A stretch of 64,000 nt of DNA from Gracilaria gracilis (Eukaryota; Rhodophyta; Florideophyceae; Gracilariales; Gracilariaceae), in assembly GCA_030374805.1 (NCBI GenBank), contig JARGSG010000012.1:558001-622000 (forward strand), given 5' to 3'. The position numbers were made by a program, and so were the translations under genes. The notes under the pieces are model-generated. The model did no database searches and was not told the DNA's origin. It worked only from the letters and a program-made list of their open reading frames with translations. Every line of letters begins with the position of its first letter. Position 1 is the stretch's first letter. This document shows positions 18,007 to 27,833 of the stretch, one piece after another.

Positions 18007-19413
18007 TCACAGCATATCCTCACACGATACAAGCGCCGCCGGCCCATTTCCCATCAACATGAGATGCTTCAAGATGTTTTCATTCTGCCCTATAAACCGC
18101 TCCAGTAACGAACGCATCGGTCGCCCTTGCGACGCCAGTATCGCCGAATTCACCTTGTCTGCAACCTTCTCTCGCCTGCTCTGCTTCGTAAGGTGACCGG
18201 TGGGGCTTTCAGCAGGGTTTCCGTACGCCAACAGCAGGTACACGTCGCGCAAAATGTCCGCATACGGCAAAACCTTGTCCGTCTTCACAATGCCATCGCC
18301 ACTTTGTTGCGCCGACTTGATGTACTCCTTGTCGCGGAAAACAGACAGTTCTCGTCGCCCGTACTCCACAGTTTCTTCCAGACTGGCGCCGCTCACAATC
18401 ATCTCGATGAACTTTTGTGTGAGCAGCAAGAAGCGCACGTTCAATTGCGACTTGAGCACTTGCGGAAACTGCTTTTCCAAGTCGTGGATCGCACCGTCAA
18501 TGTCTCCTTGCAGCACCTTGTCGCACACGGCCTGCCGCTTGAGCATGGAGTCGCGTTCCCTCTTGTAGATTTGTTCGCGCCCGGCGTCCTTGGCAAATGC
18601 GGCTGCTGTCTGCGAGTAGCCGTTGTGCATCAGGTACATGAGCACGGTGTCAGTGAGAATTGTATAGTCCTGTGGCAGCGGCTTGGACATGATGGTGGCC
18701 AGAATCTTGTCTCGCTGCTGGCGCGCGTATGATTCAATATCGAAAGCAAACGATTTGTGGCCAAAGTTGGCGCTCAAGCTGCCGTTCATGGATTGCATGC
18801 CGACGGTGGGATATAATACGCCGGAGAGGTTGGTGAAAGCGGTGCCAAGATTCTTTCCATTGCGCGTGAAGAACACCTTGTTGTCAACTAGATCCCAGCA
18901 GCAGCCGATAACGTCGCCAGTGCCGTACTTGGGGCCATACGAGTTGCCCGTCATGCCGGTTTGGCGGAAGAGCAGGCCGTCGTCTCCGTGGTAAGCGTAA
19001 CTACCAGCTTCCCAGCCAGGCATCTTGCTGAGGCGCACCTTGCGATCGCACAGACCGACGCCAATGCGACCGGTGTCGCCCTGGTCCACGATGGAGACCT
19101 CAAAATAGAAGAGGGCGATACCGCCGGGTGGAATTGGCTGTGAGGTGCGAATGGAGGCAGCATCCTTCTCCTCGCGGCCCGGACCGTTGTACGTGACGAC
19201 CAAGCCGGCGTGAGAGCATTGCAAATGGTCGGCTTTGTCGTCGTCTGAGAAGGAGAGCGGCTGGATGTGATGACGACCGGCGTGCACGGTGCAAACGCCG
19301 TTGACGCACAGCGGCGTGTCAGCGGCACGGCGCCTGAAGCGATGCAGCGGCACGGCCTGCTCGAGCGAGTAGATAGGTGGGCGCATGGTCCTTCTACGCT
19401 TTCGACGCTTCAT
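18007..19413 (-). CDS. RanBPM/Gid1-type protein with SPRY, LisH and CTLH/CRA domains
   Basis: From MKRRKRRR at 19413 the protein has 468 residues. A SPRY domain spans about 80-230 (FYFEVSIVDQGDTGRIGVGL, YGTGDVIGCCWDL, FFTRNGKNLGTAF). A LisH motif follows (about 250-285, LMYLMHNGYSQTAAAFAKDA), then CTLH and CRA helices to the end. The same set builds RanBPM (RANBP9/10) in animals and Vid30/Gid1 in yeast, the scaffold of the CTLH/GID E3 ubiquitin ligase, so a ligase scaffold role is likely by homology. The frame is open to an ATG at 19878, but that extension is Pro/Arg low complexity; the start is therefore uncertain. Shares a divergent promoter with oligopeptidase B. Confidence 0.85.
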   Translation of the reverse strand: MKRRKRRRTMRPPIYSLEQAVPLHRFRRRAADTPLCVNGVCTVHAGRHHIQPLSFSDDDKADHLQCSHAGLVVTYNGPGREEKDAASIRTSQPIPPGGIALFYFEVSIVDQGDTGRIGVGLCDRKVRLSKMPGWEAGSYAYHGDDGLLFRQTGMTGNSYGPKYGTGDVIGCCWDLVDNKVFFTRNGKNLGTAFTNLSGVLYPTVGMQSMNGSLSANFGHKSFAFDIESYARQQRDKILATIMSKPLPQDYTILTDTVLMYLMHNGYSQTAAAFAKDAGREQIYKRERDSMLKRQAVCDKVLQGDIDGAIHDLEKQFPQVLKSQLNVRFLLLTQKFIEMIVSGASLEETVEYGRRELSVFRDKEYIKSAQQSGDGIVKTDKVLPYADILRDVYLLLAYGNPAESPTGHLTKQSRREKVADKVNSAILASQGRPMRSLLERFIGQNENILKHLMLMGNGPAALVSCEDML

Positions 19414-19933
19414 CAACGAGCCGCAAGAAACTCGCGGCGAAGGGGGAGGCGAGGAGGGCGGAGCACGAGGCGCGGGGCGGGAGGGGGGGACGGTGGGCGT
19501 GGCGCACCGGGCAGCGAATGATGACGGAGCAGAGGGGACGTGGGGAGGGGGGCGGGGGACGGGCGGGACAGGCGCGCGTGGCGTGCAAACGGGTGCGTGC
19601 GGCACTGGCTGCTCGAGCGTGGGCCCGAGAGGTGGCACGTGTGAACGGCGCGTCGCCAACGGCCTTTCGCAACGCGGCTTGCGTGGCACATTGCGCCTGA
19701 TCATCACGCCCTGATGTAATGGCTGACGACGCCACGTCGCCACGCGGCCACGCGACAACGTCGCCATGCTGCCACGTGCGCCACGCGGCAGCGCGGCACC
19801 GCACCGATGGCGCCGCCGCCCGCGCCGGCGGCGGCACCGGCGGTGCGGTGCACTTCTGCTCGCGTTGGTGCCTTCCACGGCGGCCCGGCTGACGGACGGC
19901 TTCCGGTGTATCTATCGAAGTTAGCGAGGCGGG
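19414..19933. other. Divergent promoter between RanBPM-like and oligopeptidase B genes
   Basis: About 520 GC-rich bases. It may contain additional N-terminal coding sequence of the RanBPM-like gene (frame open to 19878). Otherwise it holds G-rich runs (about 19490-19560) and CCACGTG/GCCACG-type boxes near 19735-19780. No independent gene seen. Confidence 0.45.
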
Positions 19934-22312
19934 ATGAGTGGCGAGTGTTCGCGCCACGCAAAGCATCGCTCTATTCGTGCACGCCCCGCCGCGTCGCCGG
20001 GTGGCGCTGCGCCCGACGCTGCCATTGCTGCCTCGTCGCTGATGACCGCCCCTGCGCAGTCGGCCACGCCGTCGCCGCTCTCGCTAGGCTTGCCGCGCTT
20101 GGCCGCCGCCGCCGGCATTGGATTCGCCGCCGTCGCGCTGGAGTACCTGCGCCGGAAGAAGAGGGGTGCTGTTCGATCCACGCCGCCTGTCCCGCTTGAG
20201 AAGCCGCATGACGTCGTGTTTGGTAAGGTTGACGATAAATTCCATGGCGACGGCCCGCTCATTGATCCGCCAGAGCTCGTCTCGGATCCGTTCTTCTGGA
20301 TGCGTGATGATGACCGCAAGCACCCGCAGGTGCTGCAGCACCTTCGCGAGGAAAATGCCTACACCAATTACATGACCTTGTCCAATCGCCCCTTTGTTCA
20401 ACGTGTGTACAAGGAGCTCTTGTCTCACTACGTCGAGACCGATTCCACCGTCCCGGTTAAGGCCAGGCACTATGTGTACTACGTGAGAACTGTCAAAGGA
20501 AAGAGTTACCAGTACTTTTGTCGCAAGCCCATTGTTGATGGCGTTCCCGCCACCGAGCAGATCACGCTCGATGTCAATCGCCTGGCACAGGGCAAGAAGC
20601 ACTGTAACGTTGGTGCCATCTCTGTTAGTCCTGATGACAACATTTTGGCCTACGCGGTCGACTTTTCCGGCTACGAGACGTTTGACATCTACTTTAAGGA
20701 TCTCCGCACAGGCCAACTTTTGGAACAAGATACTATCCGCGGCACTGCGGGTGATATCGAATGGGGCCGTGACAATTCTTCTTTGTACTACACCACGTTT
20801 GACGAGTCACACCGTCCGTACAAATTATGGTGCCATGTGATGCGCACTGGTCAACCCTCGGATGCTAAGCTACCGGACGATTCTTGCCTGTACACAGAGA
20901 AAGACACCGAGTTCTATTTGAGCTTTGACAAGTCGCTCTCGCACCGCTTCCTCATCGTCAGCTCCTCTGCTAGCACGCTGTCAGAGAGTCGCTTCCTTGA
21001 TTTGGACAATCCGGATGCAGGACTTAAGCTGTTCCGCGAGCGAAACCCCGACGTGCTATATGCAGTATGGCATGCGACTGACAACTTTTTTTATGTTGTC
21101 ACTAACGTTGAAGGTGCCACTAACTTCAAACTTATGCGCACCACAACCAACGCCCCTGATGTGTGGACTGAATTTCTTCCTTATGACAGGGACGTCAAGA
21201 TCAACTCAATCCAGTCTTTTAAATCTTTCGCGGTAATGTCTGGTAGAAAGGACGGTTATGAACAGCTATGGGTCCTTCCAGAACATGACCTCCGCCAAAT
21301 GTATCTTCTTGAAGCAGAGGAGACGGCACATGTTATCAGTATTGGAAATAACCACGAGTACGAATCCGAATCCTTCCGCTACGTCTACTCCTCCCTCACC
21401 ACTCCAAATCGGGATTACGAGTATGACATCAACTCCAAAGAAAGCACTTGCCTTAAGGAACAGAAAGTGCCCGGATACAGCAGGGAGCTGTACAAAACAG
21501 AACGCCTGCAAGCTACAAGCGCAGACGGCACGACCGTACCAATCTCGTTGGTATACAATTCCAAAGCGCTGTCACAAGATGGGCCAAACAAGTTGCATTT
21601 GTACGGATATGGTTCGTACGAGATATCCATTGATCCTTCCTTCTCTATGACAAGGCTTCCGATGCTTGATCGGGGTGTAATTTACGCAATTGCACATATA
21701 CGAGGCGGAGGGGAATTTGGCAGAGAGTGGTATGAGGCGGCGAGGTTTGAAACCAAGGCAAAGACATTCGAAGATTTTTGTGCGTGTGCAGAACATCTGA
21801 TAGAGGTCGGGAAGACCACACCAAGGCTTTTGTCAATCGAAGGGCGCTCTGCCGGGGGTCTTTTGATGGGTGCGGTGCTGAACATGCGCCCAGAGCTTTT
21901 CAAGGCGGCCATTGCTGGTGTTCCTTTCGTGGACGTGTTGAACACCATGTCCGACCCGTCGATTCCTTTGACTACGGGAGAGTGGCAAGAGTGGGGCAAT
22001 CCGCATCAAAGAAAGTATTTTGATGCTATCAAACAGTATTGTCCGTATTCAAACGTGGGACCAAAGCCGTACCCGGCTGTGCTTATCCTGGCCGGACTGT
22101 ATGATCCGCGGGTGATGTATTCTGAACCGATGAAATGGGCGGCCAAGTTGAGGAAGTACACAACGAGAAGTGACCCTATTCTGCTGAAGGTAGATATGTC
22201 TAGCGGTCATTTTTCGGCGTCAAACAGGTATAGTTTCCTGTCTGAAAAGGCGTTTGATATGGCATGGGTGCTCAAGCAGCTGGATGCTCCAGAGGATCCG
22301 ACCTGCTCGTAG
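19934..22312 (+). CDS. Oligopeptidase B (S9A prolyl oligopeptidase family), membrane-anchored or targeted form
   Basis: A 792-residue serine peptidase that in this family cuts peptides after Arg or Lys. The C-terminal alpha/beta hydrolase domain has the triad S639 (GRSAGG), D724 (GLYDPRV) and H759 (MSSGHFSASNRY); the GGGEFGREWYEAAR block sits just before. The N-terminal beta-propeller part starts about residue 95 with DPFFWMRDDDRKHPQVLQHL. Compared with bacterial PtrB (about 690) there is an extra N-terminus of about 90 residues, with a hydrophobic stretch (LPRLAAAAGIGFAAVALEYL, about 55-74) followed by RRKKRG, as in a signal anchor or transit peptide. GC content falls clearly from the 5' to the 3' end. 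An internal ATG at 20042 is an alternative start. Confidence 0.92.
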   Translation: MSGECSRHAKHRSIRARPAASPGGAAPDAAIAASSLMTAPAQSATPSPLSLGLPRLAAAAGIGFAAVALEYLRRKKRGAVRSTPPVPLEKPHDVVFGKVDDKFHGDGPLIDPPELVSDPFFWMRDDDRKHPQVLQHLREENAYTNYMTLSNRPFVQRVYKELLSHYVETDSTVPVKARHYVYYVRTVKGKSYQYFCRKPIVDGVPATEQITLDVNRLAQGKKHCNVGAISVSPDDNILAYAVDFSGYETFDIYFKDLRTGQLLEQDTIRGTAGDIEWGRDNSSLYYTTFDESHRPYKLWCHVMRTGQPSDAKLPDDSCLYTEKDTEFYLSFDKSLSHRFLIVSSSASTLSESRFLDLDNPDAGLKLFRERNPDVLYAVWHATDNFFYVVTNVEGATNFKLMRTTTNAPDVWTEFLPYDRDVKINSIQSFKSFAVMSGRKDGYEQLWVLPEHDLRQMYLLEAEETAHVISIGNNHEYESESFRYVYSSLTTPNRDYEYDINSKESTCLKEQKVPGYSRELYKTERLQATSADGTTVPISLVYNSKALSQDGPNKLHLYGYGSYEISIDPSFSMTRLPMLDRGVIYAIAHIRGGGEFGREWYEAARFETKAKTFEDFCACAEHLIEVGKTTPRLLSIEGRSAGGLLMGAVLNMRPELFKAAIAGVPFVDVLNTMSDPSIPLTTGEWQEWGNPHQRKYFDAIKQYCPYSNVGPKPYPAVLILAGLYDPRVMYSEPMKWAAKLRKYTTRSDPILLKVDMSSGHFSASNRYSFLSEKAFDMAWVLKQLDAPEDPTCS

Positions 22313-23030
22313 AATGGGCGCTTGCAAGAAGTGGAATTGACTGGGCGCTGATTGGATGGGTGCCATGGTTGCGACGGCTGTCTTGGGAGTGTTGAGTGCG
22401 AAGCAAATGAGGTTGTGGGGTACATAGTATGTACTACATAGAGAACCAACCGTTATCGCTACTGTGTTGATTAAACGCTTGTGCTGAATGTGTGTGCTTT
22501 GAAGGTTCTCCAAAGCAAACAGTGAAGAAATACGAAGGTAGAACAAAGTGCCTCTAGCCTAGTAGAGTTAGTTTGTGGTGCCGTCCATTCCGGGAACCAT
22601 TGCGCGTGTGCGACGTGCTCGTCTGTCGTCTGCTCATCAAGGACAGCGCGACCGTGTAGAGCTAGCTACACGTACTGTAGTGTGACAAGGATGTTATAGT
22701 GTAGGTGTTACATGGTGTAAGTCAGATGAGCCTAGGTGGCACCGGCGCACCGTTGGTATATTCATGTTTACAACTTACAGCAGGGATGAGTAATACAGTA
22801 CAGGTACCCGCGGTACACGTAGTCCACGGAGTGGGTCACGCGACCATTCATTGGCGCATTGCGTGCAAGTGGATTGCTCACGTGAGACGGGACTCATTTT
22901 TTGGCGCCAATTTGTCGTGCCGAAAGGCTCTCTTAATCCGCCACCTGCCTCATCCACCGCCCTCTCTCCCCCGAAAGCGCTCCTCCGTTGCGCGCCAACC
23001 GCCCGCACCCTTCTTCGTCCTGTGTGCATA
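22313..23030. other. Intergenic region upstream of the family X polymerase gene
   Basis: No gene seen. The left part is the 3' region of oligopeptidase B. The right part holds several GTAC-type short palindromes (near 22673 and 22795), a CATTGGCGC box at 22849 and an E2F-like site (22897-22913). Confidence 0.5.
22897..22913 (+). promoter_or_regulatory. E2F-like palindrome TTTTTTGGCGCCAATTT
   Basis: The sequence matches the E2F/DP consensus TTTSGCGC in both directions (TTGGCGCCAA) and lies 118-134 bases before the ATG of the DNA polymerase gene. Cell-cycle control of a DNA repair polymerase would fit; this is inferred from the motif only. Confidence 0.4.
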
Positions 23031-24881
23031 ATGGTTTCCGCCTCCCCACTTTCCCCGTCCAAACCGTCGACTTTCGCCAACCATCACGTCTTCCTAGTAC
23101 CAAGCTTGCTCTTCACTAAACGCGTCGCCCAGCGCCTCCTCGAACGCCTTCGCGAGCATGGCGGCCAAGGCCAGGTTCTGCAGCCCGCAGAACACGGCTT
23201 CCGTTCCGTACAGTCGCTCTCAGACGCACCGTCGAGCCCAACCGTCCAACAGTTTGTCGTAGCCGACTCAGCCATTCTGTCCAAGTACTCCCACCTGTGT
23301 TCTCTTCCTGTGCGACCTACTCGCTGGCTTAGTGACAGTCTTCGTGATCTGCGCTTGAAGTCTCCCGAATTGTATCCTGGTGCCACTCCGTCTTCTCACA
23401 CCTGTCCGTCGATCCAGTCATTGCCAACTTTGTCGTCAAAGCGACATTTCACCCCTGCAGACTTTCAGCCACAAGTGAGTTATTCAGCCCTGTCCCGCCC
23501 CACCAAACGCAGGAACATCTCCGACGATTCAGCAAACCCCAAATCTCAGAAAACCGCGCCAGCCACTGTTGTCAGGAATTTGTTGCCGCTTTTCGAGGAC
23601 AGAGAAAAACGGTCTGAAACCAAGAGTTCTTCTCTTGTAGTAAGCCCGCCCATCCGTTCTGCCACTCCGAGCAGATGGGCGTGCGAGATTCGTCCCATGC
23701 TTACTGCATCTGATTACCCTATGAACGTTATGATCTGCGAATTGCTGGGTATCGTGCAAGAGGCATACTCACTAAAAAAGGACCATTTCCGTTCTCTGGG
23801 TTATCAGAGAGCCATTGCAAAGATTCGCACACTTTCTTATGAAATACTGACCATCGGTGACGTCCATTCCCTTGGTGATGAGAGAGCTGTAGGTACAAGG
23901 ATGCAACGAAAAATTGTCGAGATCATCACCACAAGAAGACTGCTCCAGGCTGAGGCAGTGCTGAGCAACCCCCGTAATGTAGCAGTCAAAACACTGTGTG
24001 GCGTATGGGGGGTTGGTCCCGTGAAAGCTATGGGTCTAGTGGCGAGAGGAATAACTTCTATCGAACAGCTCCGAAACGCTTCAGAACAGAACAACAACTT
24101 GTTGGACGTGAATCAGAAGACTGGTTTAAGACGCTACGAAGATCTTCTACATCGGATACCGAGAAAGCATGTTGCCGAACTAGAGGGATATGTTCGAAAA
24201 ATAGCAAAGCAAATAGATTCTTCGCTTGATATCACTGTAGCCGGAAGTTATCTCCGAGGAAAGCCGTCGTGTGGTGATGTCGATATAATGGTCGTCGGTT
24301 CCTCCGAAACACTTTCGCGTTCGTTCCCCCAAGTCATTAAGCGCATGAAGATGGAAGGTGTGCTAACAGATGATCTCATTGACGGACCTGGAAAGTATTT
24401 TGGTGTCTACAAGTTCCCCGGCCGTCGTCATGGGCGTATTGATTTGTTTGCTGTTCCTCACGAACAATACCCTTATGCTCTTCTGACCTACACAGGTAGT
24501 GCTGTGTTCAATCGGTAAGTCACCTGCGGTTCACAGCATTTAACACCGTTCGTATCTATCTAACAAATGATAATCCCTTCGAATTATTGTGTTCCTAATC
24601 ACATCAGGTCCATGAGGGCTAAAGCTCGAACATATGGTTACAGTTTAAGTCACAAAGGAATGCAAAAAGTTTGCAGGAACAAGCATTCTCGATCCAAGGT
24701 GGTAAGTATAGAATCTCAGTGGACCAATGAGGTCCTCATTTAGGCAGAGTGCTAACGCGATTTGTCATGTTTCTATATTGGTCCAATGCAGGGACCTCCC
24801 ATTCAGGTTCAGAATGAGGAGGAGATTTTTCGACTTCTGGACATCCGCTATGTTCCTCCTTCAGCACGAAGTATATCATAG
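23031..24881 (+). CDS. Family X DNA polymerase (lambda/beta type) with BRCT domain; three exons
   Basis: Exons 23031-24514, 24608-24701 and 24792-24881 join to 555 residues. The introns (24515-24607, 24702-24791) have GTAAGT donors and CAG acceptors; splicing restores the family's FNRSMRAKA...GYSLSHKGM segment and the short C-terminal EEEIFRLLDIRYVPPSAR. Residues 17-117 resemble a BRCT domain (VFLVPSLLF, then TRWLSDSLR). The 8-kDa domain (about 230-310) and a helix-hairpin-helix GVWGVGPVKA follow. The palm carries GSYLRGKPSCGDVDIMV with D416 and D418, and D471 in GRIDLF. This is the layout of DNA polymerase lambda, which fills gaps in base excision and end-joining repair in the nucleus. The start at 23031 has A at -3 and G at +4. 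Confidence 0.9.
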
Positions 24882-24982
24882 CGCTACTATCAAGCTTCAC
24901 TAGTATAGCTTTTACTTCTGGTCTGGTCTTGCTGTAAGAAACGTACTTTTGTCGGCGGAGTTTTGAACTTCAATATCTTGAA

Positions 24983-25300
24983 TCATTGGAAGTAGATGTA
25001 TTGGTGGTGATATCTTCTTCTTATGCGTGGTTCATTACTTTTTATTGCTTCGCAATAAGACGGTGGTGATATGATGATCTCAGATATCCATCCCGATTTC
25101 AGTCCTGTCTTGAGCAGAGGTAACTCATTGCGACGGGCAACATTTGTCAGAGGTGTCAGAGGACAGCGAAACAAAACGTTCTCGGCGTCTTTCTCGACTG
25201 CAGTGCCACAGTCGCATCGCATTACAAGAGTTCTGTACACCCTTATATATACCAAGATAGGATGCCACACGATGTAGCATCGGCACATGCATTGTTGCAA
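24983..25300 (-). pseudogene. Probable remnant of a non-LTR retrotransposon reverse transcriptase C-terminus
   Basis: A 105-codon frame contains MRCDCGTAVEKDAENVLFRC followed by PLTPLTNVARRNEL. This resembles the C-x-C-G...E-x-x-x-H/N-x-L-F-x-C-P zinc-knuckle found after reverse transcriptase in LINE-type elements (zf-RVT). No reverse transcriptase core is found beside it, so this would be a truncated fragment. Short match; the call is tentative. Confidence 0.35.
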
Positions 25301-25686
25301 ACTGCGCTAGGGTTACGAAGGCTAAGAACGCTAACCTTTTGGCGCTCGAAGGTTAGCTACAGTATCTTATTTCCGCTCTTCGGAAGTCTCGTTCGTCAGC
25401 GCCATAGATGTCTGACAAAACACTCTTACTTGTTTCTTTTCTTTCTTTAATGGGGGACATCAACCTTCAATTTCTAGGGTGAAACGAAACTTTCCCTATA
25501 GAAATGGCTGTTATTTCAATCACAGAAGAGCACAGGTTTACACCAGCTGGAACCACTCCTTTGACCGTCTCTGTCACACGCGGCATCCACATTTCGAAAG
25601 CGAGGCTCCCAGTGTTCTTGTTTTATGGACAAATGCACTAATCCCTCAAAGTGGTTTCAGTTTCCGCATGCATTGGGATGCAATCG

Positions 25687-26284
25687 CTACCGGCTTTCGT
25701 TGTTTTCCACTCCCACTTCAACGACCTTCAATGGCTTGTCCCAATGCAGGACCTGCAGAAGTCTCCTCGGTACAGCTTTGGCATTGTTGTAACGGATGAT
25801 TGTGACGATTTCGACCTTTGATGTCGCCTCACACACGTCTCGCGACGCCATCTGTATGCCACACACTGCGAAAAAGGGTTGAAATGTGATTCGATATGAA
25901 CCGCAGAAATTCTTGGCCTTCTTGAAGAGAGGAAGCGTCATTTGAAGCACAAAGTTCCCTGTGAAGTAATGGAAAAGAACTTTCATCAAGACTATCGCTT
26001 ATCGACACAATGTTTTCTTCTGTGACATGCCGTAGACGCATGGAGTCGGTGTCAGTGGCAAAGTACGCGTTCGTGAATACCGCACAAGTGTTGAATACTG
26101 TTCTCCAAAAAGCCTCGTTACTGCACCCCACACTTGAACACGAAGGATGATGACCATGTGCCCGACTCTCATGTCGCAGTATTGGTTCCGTTCCGTTGAT
26201 ACTCGTGAACAAGTGTTGAAAATTGCGCAGATGATGCAGAAGGAGGAGAAGCTGTTGATTCGTGGTGTGACCGGGTTTTCTCAT
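25687..26284 (-). pseudogene. Unrecognised, possibly broken coding region
   Basis: Two overlapping minus-strand frames (25829-26284, 151 codons, and 25687-25989, 100 codons) look more coding-like than their surroundings, e.g. FATDTDSMRLRHVTEEN. They could be one frameshifted gene or transposon fragment. No family recognised. Confidence 0.2.
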
Positions 26285-26869
26285 CTGTGGGCGCGCACAT
26301 CTCGATTGGCTGCATCAGTTGCGCAACATTTGACACGGACCTAAATGGGCCGCAGTGTTTCTGGTGAAGATATGTACTAATATTTGTTTTACCACAACAT
26401 CATCATATGTGGGTCACACGTGAAGCATACGCACACACATTACGCCAAAGCACGACTAGTAACTGGCAACTTTTCGAGCGCTCACCATAGTCACAAGGCC
26501 CGCTACGAGCGCTGGACTTAAATTCCATGTGCTCGTGCAAAACTTTGAAGCGTCCAAGTTGAAGCTCTTCGCAACAGACATGTTGATGAACACTTCATCA
26601 TGCATAAACTGGTCGTTTTGGGTGAAAAACTAGCTATGAATTATCATCGGTAGTACGTTGCTAATGATACACATGGTATCTTGAAGCATTTTGGCGGAAG
26701 GGTCCCGAATACTGAGTGACGGAAACGTTTCCTAGCCGGAGGTTTGAAGAAAAAGAACAATGCATCTATCATGGTTATGGTACGAGTTGAGCTTACATAA
26801 GCACCAAAAGCAAATGGAGAGGAAGTACCGCGAAACCGTTCCAGACAAACAAAACTGCGTGGAGAGTGG

Positions 26870-27262
26870 CTAAGGTTTCTCTTCACTCTCAGCACGATCA
26901 CAGTTAACCATTTCACGCGCAGTGTTGGTGGGTAGATGGGGGTTGGATGGTGTGGACGGCGGCATGTCACTTACTCGATAGCCGGTGGAGGTAATTGCTG
27001 TGGGCGCAGTAGCAGTGGATGAGGCGGATGACGGCGGTATGTCCATGACGGTACTCCAGAAGGAACGCGACGAAGAAGATGATTGTTCCTTCGGAAGGGG
27101 AGGGGAGTTGTTGACCGGAGGTTTGTTAGGTTGTCGGCGCAGGCCAGGGTTGGAAGAGCTAAGGTTAGGGTTGGCGTACGGCGGCACGGAGTGGATGACG
27201 CCTTCCATGTCAACCGTGTGTGCGCCGCCCCTATTATAGCCAATGAGCTTGTTAAGATCCAT
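26870..27262 (-). CDS. Small Ser/Pro-rich hypothetical protein (130 residues)
   Basis: An ATG at 27262 begins MDLNKLIGYNRGGAHTVDME, followed by a Pro/Ser/Asn-rich body with a Ser run and a polar end. The first 40 residues look the most protein-like. No domain, signal peptide or membrane segment is seen. The frame extends upstream to 27466 with Cys/Ser-rich residues that look like non-coding leader. I do not recognise it. Confidence 0.4.
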   Translation of the reverse strand: MDLNKLIGYNRGGAHTVDMEGVIHSVPPYANPNLSSSNPGLRRQPNKPPVNNSPPLPKEQSSSSSRSFWSTVMDIPPSSASSTATAPTAITSTGYRVSDMPPSTPSNPHLPTNTAREMVNCDRAESEEKP

Positions 27263-27833
27263 GAGGGACGGGGAGATGACGGAGATGTGAGGTTGAAGAG
27301 AGAGGGTTGAAGAGAGGCGGGGGTGAAGGGCGGCGAGAGGTGGCGTACAGCAAAGCGATGGGCAGGGTGAGTTCGCTTTGATGGCGAAGATGCAAACAGA
27401 TGGAGCGATATGTAGTCGGTTAGAGGCGCCGGCAGGTTGGCAGCCGGAAGTGTTGCTTGTTGACAACGCTTATCGCTAACATGACGTCGTCTCGACAGTG
27501 TGGTGCCGACTTGCGCATACGTAAAATTACGTTTACGTATGCTTGTAATACGTACAGTCTGTAACGTTTTTGCTGCTGCTTATATGAACAAAACAACCGA
27601 ATCCAACTCCCGCAAATTCGTTATCAGAGCTCAGCTTGAGCTACGGCCGCTGATTTCCAAAACGACCGCCCTCCGGCGCTTGCGTTGCATCCTGCGCGAG
27701 TCGCCCAGACTGCCACAACTGCACAGCTGCCCAGCGCCGCTTTGTATGAGCACCCTATGACTTGGACACAGCTCATTCACAATACTCTCACGAGTCCAAT
27801 GCCCCAACCCGAGTCGTGTAGCCCCTCACACTC
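27263..27833. other. Intergenic region
   Basis: Contains the inverted stretch TACGTAAAATTACGTTTACGTA near 27519-27540 in part (several TACGTA steps). It includes the 5' side of the small Ser/Pro-rich gene and the 3' side of the next minus-strand gene. No gene seen. Confidence 0.4.

Larger units (their letters stand above)
24882..26869. other. Gene-poor region with transposon remnant
   Basis: Two kilobases with a probable LINE-type remnant (24983-25300), a small inverted repeat GCTAACCTT/AAGGTTAGC at 25330-25357, and a pair of overlapping minus-strand frames (25687-26284) that look weakly coding but are unrecognised and may be one broken gene. From 26341 to 26869 I see nothing. Confidence 0.5.
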
